A DNA stretch of 64,000 nucleotides, taken from the NCBI RefSeq assembly GCF_003544815.1, contig NZ_CP032100.1:930001-994000 (forward strand). The letters run 5' to 3'. This document shows positions 58,693 to 64,000 of this stretch, piece after piece; within the stretch, counting starts at the first letter, position 1; the number at the start of each line of letters is the position of its first letter. The position numbers were made by a program, and so were the translations under genes. The stretch comes from Arcobacter suis CECT 7833. GTDB taxonomy: Bacteria > Campylobacterota > Campylobacteria > Campylobacterales > Arcobacteraceae. Under the pieces are notes generated by a model. The model made no database searches. It was given only the letters and a program-made list of their open reading frames with translations, and had not been told where the DNA came from.

Positions 58693-59439
58693 TTATTCAT
58701 AAGGAGTAACCGATGGAGGAAACTCTTCAAAAGCTTTTTTTATTGAATTTATAATTGAATTTTTATATTTATAATTTTGCATTGGATTTGAAAATTGTAG
58801 ATAATCAACAGCTCCTTGTTGAGTTTTCTCTTTCTTATAAACAAAAACTACTTTTTTACCTAGTTTTACGCTGTTTTCATAAAGAAGTCTTGCATAATCA
58901 TTTATATATGGAAACTCTTTTTCTTTGATTTTATCTCCCCAACAAAAAAACACAAATTTACCACTTGGGATTAAATTTGCTGCATCTAAATACATAATAT
59001 CTCTGTCAAATTGTGTTGTTTGAAAAGAGTTATAACTCTCTAAATCACTATTAAATTTTTCTAGTAAAACAGGAATATCAATACTTCTTTCTATTAGATT
59101 AAATAGATTTCTAATCTCTACAATTTTACCAGCACAATGTTCTCTCATTGCTTGCTTGAAAACTGTAATATATCCTTCCCCTTTTAATTCAATCATTTTT
59201 CCAAAGTCTTCAAAGTCTTGTTCTAGTAAATATTTATTTGAATCAAATCCAACTGGAGTTACCATTGGACTGTATAAAAATACAGTTCCAATAATATTTT
59301 TCTTTTTATCTTTTGCTGTTTTTATTTTTTCTTTTAACTCTTTAACTGTTATCTCTTCATCTTCTGCATTAAAATACATATAACTTTGCGTTAAAAAAAT
59401 CTCTTCATATTTAGTTTCAATTGTTCCAAAATATTGCAT
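58693..59439 (-). CDS. unrecognised cytosolic protein in operon with a receiver-PAS gene
   Basis: 248 aa. I do not recognise the family. No signal or membrane segment is seen. A central part (MYLDAANLIPSGKFVFFCWG) and the following KKVVFVYKKEKTQQGAVDYL alternate strand and helix, suggesting an alpha/beta fold. The N-terminus is acidic and helix-rich (VKELKEKIKTAKDKKKNIIG). Its ATG is behind AAGGGAT. Its stop lies 10 bp from the REC-PAS start, so it may be functionally linked to that sensor. Confidence 0.6.
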   Translation of the reverse strand: MQYFGTIETKYEEIFLTQSYMYFNAEDEEITVKELKEKIKTAKDKKKNIIGTVFLYSPMVTPVGFDSNKYLLEQDFEDFGKMIELKGEGYITVFKQAMREHCAGKIVEIRNLFNLIERSIDIPVLLEKFNSDLESYNSFQTTQFDRDIMYLDAANLIPSGKFVFFCWGDKIKEKEFPYINDYARLLYENSVKLGKKVVFVYKKEKTQQGAVDYLQFSNPMQNYKYKNSIINSIKKAFEEFPPSVTPYE

Positions 59440-59504
59440 TAAAATCCCTTATTAATTATTATATATATATTATCAAATATTCCTAAATACCTTGCTTATA
59501 ATTA

Positions 59505-61646
59505 TCATTTTGATTTTTGATAAATTCTAAGATTTGCACACTCTTTTATAATCTCATTGTAATATTTAGTGTTACTATAATCTTTTTTTAACATATCAAA
59601 ATATTTTCCATAATTATTTTGGATATAAGAGTTATAAACTTTTTCATTGTTATAAAACCAATATCTCTCAAGTTCAAATCTACTTAAATCTTTGTTGTAA
59701 TAATCTTGTGTTTTAGTTGAATAATTTATATCGTATAAGGCTAATTCAGTTTTTGCCAACAAATAAGTTATTTTGGCTTCAAACTCTTTTTCTTTTGCTT
59801 CTTCTTGGGCTTTTGTATAATATTTTATTGCTAAATCAATTTTCTCTTTTTGTAAATCTTTATCATTAAAAGAGTAAACACTTCTGTAAACTGTAGTTAA
59901 AATATTTGAGTTTCCAAAATAACTAAGATTATATAAAGCATTAGCAAAAAGATAGTTATCCATTACGCTATTTGGATTTTTTTCAAGCTCTTTTTTTATT
60001 AGAATAGTTTTTTCTAAAAACTCTTTTACACTCATAACATCTTGTTTCCCACTTCTGTTATTTCCTCTAATTAAGCCATTAAAAGGATTAAATTGAACAA
60101 GAGTGCTTAAATAATTAGAGTTTAACTCTAAAGCTTCTTCAAATTTTAGATTATTTATTAGAAGTTTTGTTTTTGCTTCTTGTAGATTATCATTTAAAAC
60201 AAATTGATTGTTTTGTTTTTTTAATAAATTTTGTTCTAAATATTTTTTTGCAAAATGTTCTTGAATTTTTGATTGTTTTGGCTCTTGCATAAAAATTCTG
60301 AATTTTTCTAATAATACTAAATCAAAAGAAGCATTATCTAAATAGTTGATATTAGAAGCTAAAAAAGCATAAAATTTATCATTTTGTTTTAGATATAGTT
60401 TTTTTAATACAACAAAAGTATAATCATGAATAGCACTTGAAGTTGTTTCCTCTTTGATTAGTTTTTCCATTTTATCATAAATTATATTTTCAGTTTCTCT
60501 GTCAATTTTTTCTAATTTTTGCAGATATAAAATATAAGAAAAAGTTTGAACTTCATGTGGCTTTGGGTATTTATTTAATAAATCTTTTTCAATAGTTGAA
60601 GCTTCAGCAAAATTATTTTCATATAAATTAAAATATCCTAAAGATAAATTAACTAAATACATATCATCTTTATTTATAGTTTTTAAATAATCTATATATT
60701 TTTTGAATGGAAAATTTCTTTCAATTTCATTATTTTGATCAAAAAAGTGTTGAGTATTTAAAAGTTCTCTGTAAAGTGTGAAATCAAACCATTTTGAGTT
60801 TTTATCAATAGTATAAATATTTTGTAACTCTTCCATTACATTACTATTTTCATTTAAAGCTCTAATGGCATAAAATTTTGTTTTTTCTTCATTGTTTTGT
60901 GCTAATTTTAGTAATTCATTCCATTGTTCATTTGTTTTTATATGATGAAAATTGTAGTAACTTAAATGCCAATTTATTCTGTTTTCATCAAATAATTTAG
61001 TGAATTCATAAACTCCTTTTACAGTTTGTGCATTTTTAACCAATGCACCGGCGTATAAACCTTGAATCCAATCTTTTACAATAGTATTATCTTTTGTATC
61101 TAATAGATATTTATATTTTTCATATAAAGCCAAAGGTTCTTGATTTTTAAAGTGGGCAAGTCTTAGAGCTAAATAAAAGTATCTTAGTTTTAAATATGGT
61201 GAATTTACTGTATCTATTTTTGAAACAGCTTCTTTTATTAAAAGATTAAAATCTTTTAAATTTTTTAGTTCATCATTTGAATAATATCCATCACTTACAT
61301 GTTTTTCTTGTTCACTTACAAAAATCAAATAATCTTTAATCTCTTTGTCATTTATCAAGTCTAAGTTTTTTCTTTTGTAAACAAAATCTTCAATCTGTTT
61401 TGCAGAAAAACTATCATTTAGTTGTTTCATCCACTCTTGAATATTTTTTTCTTTATTGTTTTTTTCATAACTCCAATAAATTGTATTATAAACATTTGCA
61501 GATTTTATCTCTTCTGCAATATTTGAAAAGGGTTGATTTCTATGTTCTAAAAATACAAACTCTTTTTCGTTATAATCCCAACCATCAGCGCAGGCAAGTA
61601 GGGAAATGTTTAAAATCAGGCTTAAAATAAATGCTTTTAAAATCAT
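59505..61646 (-). CDS. unrecognised TPR-like lipoprotein or exported protein
   Basis: 713 aa. N-terminus ILKAFILSLILNISLLACADG gives a lipobox LLAC with Cys19. The rest is helical with repeated pairs of helices separated by Asn/Pro turns (for example LNKYPKPHEVQTFSYILYLQ and YYTKAQEEAKEKEFEAKITY), which resembles TPR or HEAT-like repeats. WDYNEKEFVFLEHRNQPF opens the mature part. Its ATG lies in the 4-bp overlap (61643-61646) with the end of the upstream TIM-barrel-like gene, so the two are coupled. Function unknown; surface or periplasmic location inferred. Confidence 0.6.
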   Translation of the reverse strand: MILKAFILSLILNISLLACADGWDYNEKEFVFLEHRNQPFSNIAEEIKSANVYNTIYWSYEKNNKEKNIQEWMKQLNDSFSAKQIEDFVYKRKNLDLINDKEIKDYLIFVSEQEKHVSDGYYSNDELKNLKDFNLLIKEAVSKIDTVNSPYLKLRYFYLALRLAHFKNQEPLALYEKYKYLLDTKDNTIVKDWIQGLYAGALVKNAQTVKGVYEFTKLFDENRINWHLSYYNFHHIKTNEQWNELLKLAQNNEEKTKFYAIRALNENSNVMEELQNIYTIDKNSKWFDFTLYRELLNTQHFFDQNNEIERNFPFKKYIDYLKTINKDDMYLVNLSLGYFNLYENNFAEASTIEKDLLNKYPKPHEVQTFSYILYLQKLEKIDRETENIIYDKMEKLIKEETTSSAIHDYTFVVLKKLYLKQNDKFYAFLASNINYLDNASFDLVLLEKFRIFMQEPKQSKIQEHFAKKYLEQNLLKKQNNQFVLNDNLQEAKTKLLINNLKFEEALELNSNYLSTLVQFNPFNGLIRGNNRSGKQDVMSVKEFLEKTILIKKELEKNPNSVMDNYLFANALYNLSYFGNSNILTTVYRSVYSFNDKDLQKEKIDLAIKYYTKAQEEAKEKEFEAKITYLLAKTELALYDINYSTKTQDYYNKDLSRFELERYWFYNNEKVYNSYIQNNYGKYFDMLKKDYSNTKYYNEIIKECANLRIYQKSK

Positions 61647-62587
61647 AGTTTTCCTTTTATTAGTTTTTCTAAATCATATTTATTTTCATATTTTAAAGTG
61701 TAAAAAATCACTTCATTAAATCTATTTTTTGATATTTTAAAAAAATCATCAAAAGCTGTTTTTATATCTTCTTTTTCTGAGTCTTCAAATCTAAAAATAT
61801 CACCTTTATAAACATATCTACCTTTAAAATAAGTACTGTTTATAACTTCATATTTATTGTTATCTAAAGCTTTAAAATTTTCATCAAAAATTTTTTTTTC
61901 TGCTCCTTCAAAAATATCTAAAGCTTTGTTTTCTCTAAATTGGATAGCTTGAGAATAAAGTGGAAGTGCAAGTTTTAATTTTAATTTATAACTATCAAAA
62001 TTATAGTGATATTTTTTTGCAATGTCATTATCTAATATAGAATTTTTTGTGTTTATATCTGATATATCAGACATATTGTAATACATCAAAACTCCATAAT
62101 CAACAGGAGGAATTCCTGTTTTTATATAATATTTTATTTGATGAAGTCGAATAGTTGCACTTAAAGTTTTGTTTAGTTTTACTTTTAAATCTTCAAGAAG
62201 TTTAAAATAGTTTGACTGAGTACTACTTGACCAATCACAATCTATTTGTAACTCTTCAAAACTTAAATTAGTGGCTTTTAGGTTTCTGATAATTTGATTA
62301 CTAATAATCGAATAATCTACATTTTTCATAGTATCGTTTGTGATATAAACAACAGGAACAAAAATATCATTTGGTTTTGTTTGAAAAATGGTGTTTATAA
62401 CTTCAATTTTTGAAGAGTAAGAAATATCTAAAACTTTTATATAAATTTTTTGTTTTATCTCTTTTTGATTATAACTATTTTCCCAATGATAAAAAGATAT
62501 GTTTATTGGTTCTTCTTTTTTATTTTGAATAAAAATAAAACTAACAATCAAAAATACAGCACTTAATAATAGTAAAACTATTTTCAT
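61643..62587 (-). CDS. membrane-anchored TIM-barrel-like protein, unrecognised
   Basis: 314 aa. An N-terminal hydrophobic segment (VLLLLSAVFLIVSFIFIQNK) is followed by strand-helix alternation: YIKVLDISYSSKIEV, VVYITNDTMKNVDYSII, LSFEELQIDCDWSSSTQSNY, PPVDYGVLMYYNMSDISD, KLALPLYSQAIQFREN. The acidic residues at strand ends (IDCDWS) recall DUF3142-like, glycoside-hydrolase-fold proteins, but catalytic residues cannot be assigned. Its ATG is 9 bp after the helicase stop, and it overlaps the lipoprotein gene by 4 bp. A secreted pair seems likely. Confidence 0.55.
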   Translation of the reverse strand: MKIVLLLLSAVFLIVSFIFIQNKKEEPINISFYHWENSYNQKEIKQKIYIKVLDISYSSKIEVINTIFQTKPNDIFVPVVYITNDTMKNVDYSIISNQIIRNLKATNLSFEELQIDCDWSSSTQSNYFKLLEDLKVKLNKTLSATIRLHQIKYYIKTGIPPVDYGVLMYYNMSDISDINTKNSILDNDIAKKYHYNFDSYKLKLKLALPLYSQAIQFRENKALDIFEGAEKKIFDENFKALDNNKYEVINSTYFKGRYVYKGDIFRFEDSEKEDIKTAFDDFFKISKNRFNEVIFYTLKYENKYDLEKLIKGKL

Positions 62588-62596
62588 AAAAATCCT

Positions 62597-64000
62597 TTAA
62601 AATGCGTTTATTTTATTTGCTCTATTATTTTTCAACCACTCTTCTTGCAGTTCTTTACTCTTTTTATTATCTGCTCGTTTGCTTATAAATCTTGATCTCA
62701 CATGAGTCGTTGTTTCATCATTTTCATTGTAAGTATATGTTAGATTTAAATCTGCTAGTTGTATGGCATTTTTGGCTCTTGTAGCTGCTACATAATAGAT
62801 ATTTAACTCTTCGTTTATTCTTAGATATGAGAGTTTATTTTTTGTATTTACTATCTCTTTTTTTGAGATAAAATCATCAGCCATTAATACTTGCTCATAT
62901 TCTAAACCCTTTGATTTATGAGTAGTTGTAAAGATAATATCAGCTTGATTTTTATCAGTTACTAAAAACTCTTTTATTTTTTTATTTATCTCAAAAATAT
63001 TATCTCCATAAGTATTGATAAACTTGATAATATTTAAATAATCTTGATTTTTTGTATCTTTTGCAAACTGTTCAAGCTCACTTATTGTTTCAAAATCTTT
63101 TATTTCATCTATTGTGATTTTGTCATTTTTTTTCTGTTTTAGATAAAAAATAGAATAAACAGTTTGGTTCATAAATGAATAAGAGTTATAACCACCCTCA
63201 AAATAAACCTTTTTTTTATCGTGAATAAAATAGACTAATTGTTGAATCAGTCCAAAAGTACTTCGAGCAATCACACAAAACTGTTTAGAAAAATCTATAT
63301 GATTTTTCCCTATCAAAGTTGTTTTCTCTAAACCTGAAATTTTAAGAGGTTTTGAGGAGTTTATTTCATATAAACTATTTAGATTATTTTGTAAAACTTT
63401 GGCATAGTTATCTCCAAATCTAAAACTTTGTGTTAAGTCATACGAGGGTAAATCTATTTTATTTAAGGCATTTGTAGCAAATCTAAAGGTATAAATTTGT
63501 TGAAATGAATCCCCAACATAAATTCGTCTACAACTTTGATTTTCAACAATTCCAATCATTACATCACTTATATCTTGAGCTTCATCAACCAAAATTAAAT
63601 CATAAGGAAGATTTGCCGATACTTTTTTATTTAGATAAAACATTTTTAGATAAAAATCGTGAGTTGCATCAATGATTTTGTTTTTCATGGCACTTAAAAT
63701 TGTTTTTAGATGCTCAATCACTCGTTTTTCATTTTTGTTTATTAGTTCAAGTATTTTTGCACCTAGTTCTGATTGTTTTTTATATGATTCTATTAGTTTT
63801 GAATCAAGGGCGATTAAAGAAGAGTTACAATAAAAATTTACTAAATCTTTTATTAAAGCCACATATTCAGGAATTGGATAATAAGCCTTTTGATTTACTA
63901 TTAATTCATGGTTTATTATCACATTTTCTATAACTTGATTTTTTAAATCATGGGCAAGATTGTAGTTATATGCTTCAATTTTATTATAAGCCAATGAATG
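62597..64000 (-). CDS. UvrD/FBH1-like superfamily 1 helicase, 3' part (runs off window)
   Basis: The frame is open to the window end: residues HSLAYNK... continue past any start, so this is the C-terminal ~468 residues. Motif II is DLILVDEAQDISDVM, motif III VGDSFQQIYTFRFATN, motif IV region TQSFRFGDNYAKVLQ, motif V TTHKSKGLEYEQVLMADD, and motif VI YVAATRAKNAI. The Walker A region is outside the window. HSLAY at the edge fits the motif Ia region of FBH1-like helicases. It probably unwinds DNA with 3'-5' polarity. Placed upstream of the TIM-barrel-like gene. Confidence 0.85.
   Translation of the reverse strand, partial: HSLAYNKIEAYNYNLAHDLKNQVIENVIINHELIVNQKAYYPIPEYVALIKDLVNFYCNSSLIALDSKLIESYKKQSELGAKILELINKNEKRVIEHLKTILSAMKNKIIDATHDFYLKMFYLNKKVSANLPYDLILVDEAQDISDVMIGIVENQSCRRIYVGDSFQQIYTFRFATNALNKIDLPSYDLTQSFRFGDNYAKVLQNNLNSLYEINSSKPLKISGLEKTTLIGKNHIDFSKQFCVIARSTFGLIQQLVYFIHDKKKVYFEGGYNSYSFMNQTVYSIFYLKQKKNDKITIDEIKDFETISELEQFAKDTKNQDYLNIIKFINTYGDNIFEINKKIKEFLVTDKNQADIIFTTTHKSKGLEYEQVLMADDFISKKEIVNTKNKLSYLRINEELNIYYVAATRAKNAIQLADLNLTYTYNENDETTTHVRSRFISKRADNKKSKELQEEWLKNNRANKINAF

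Overview
The window comes from a low-GC member of the Campylobacterota, most likely Arcobacter/Aliarcobacter (A. butzleri-like). I base this on recognised family sequence and gene order, not on a database search. The evidence is an AT-rich genome with short spacers, an S10-spc ribosomal operon that lacks rpmD (L30), a fused UreA/UreB (gamma-beta) urease subunit in a ureD-AB-C-E-F-G cluster, a short extra adenylate kinase, and abundant chemotaxis and two-component signalling genes.

Layout. (1) 1-3493 is a decayed accessory or defence island. It holds the 5' part of one putAbiC-like abortive-infection gene, a second putAbiC-like gene that has lost its 5' end, a dead IS3-family element (1464-2842), and a 5'-truncated HEPN-like gene on the far side of the IS. 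The transposase is broken twice, by an in-frame amber codon and by a 43-bp palindromic insertion. (2) 3573-14493 is the ribosomal protein operon rpsJ to rplO, then secY, map and infA, driven by a consensus TTGACA-17-TATAAT promoter and closed by a hairpin terminator. (3) 14600-27800 is mixed core content: a small HTH regulator divergent from a family-4-like uracil-DNA glycosylase with duplicated operator-like repeats between them, an LpoA-like lipoprotein, aspS, a ZnuA-like orphan protein with lost metal ligands, an 861-aa soluble double-sensor protein ending in a CheW domain, a YgiQ radical SAM protein, two divergent adenylate kinases, a CinA/MoaB-like protein, and a DUF817-VanZ fusion facing a stand-alone VanZ protein. 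(4) 27865-44583 holds a truncated MNT nucleotidyltransferase, alr, uvrC, a GNAT protein, a degenerate-receiver REC-PAS protein, a PnuC-like transporter with a small-molecule kinase, glutathione peroxidase, an MCP, a SapC-like protein, a run of three signalling genes, a Nudix hydrolase and a TonB siderophore receptor. (5) 44700-46709 is a small accessory insert: a RhuM protein with a PLD-like tail and a DUF4365 nuclease-like protein, separated by short hairpin repeats. (6) 46887-57432 is a complete urea-use module: the five-gene urea ABC transporter urtABCDE, then ureD-ureAB-ureC-ureE-ureF-ureG. (7) 57435-64000 lies on the minus strand: a REC-PAS coiled-coil protein with an unrecognised partner, an unrecognised lipoprotein plus a membrane-anchored TIM-barrel-like protein, and the 3' part of a UvrD/FBH1-like helicase.

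How the genes work together. Urea is bound by UrtA, imported by UrtBC powered by UrtDE, and split by urease, which UreDEFG mature with nickel. No nickel importer or obvious nickel-responsive operator is visible here. The signalling genes show recurring reuse of sensor parts without classical DNA-binding or enzymatic outputs. Candidates for something not yet described are the Cache-like/CheW protein, the DUF817-VanZ fusion, the lipoprotein/TIM-barrel pair at 59505-62587, the RhuM-PLD fusion, and the operator pair at 14846-14921.
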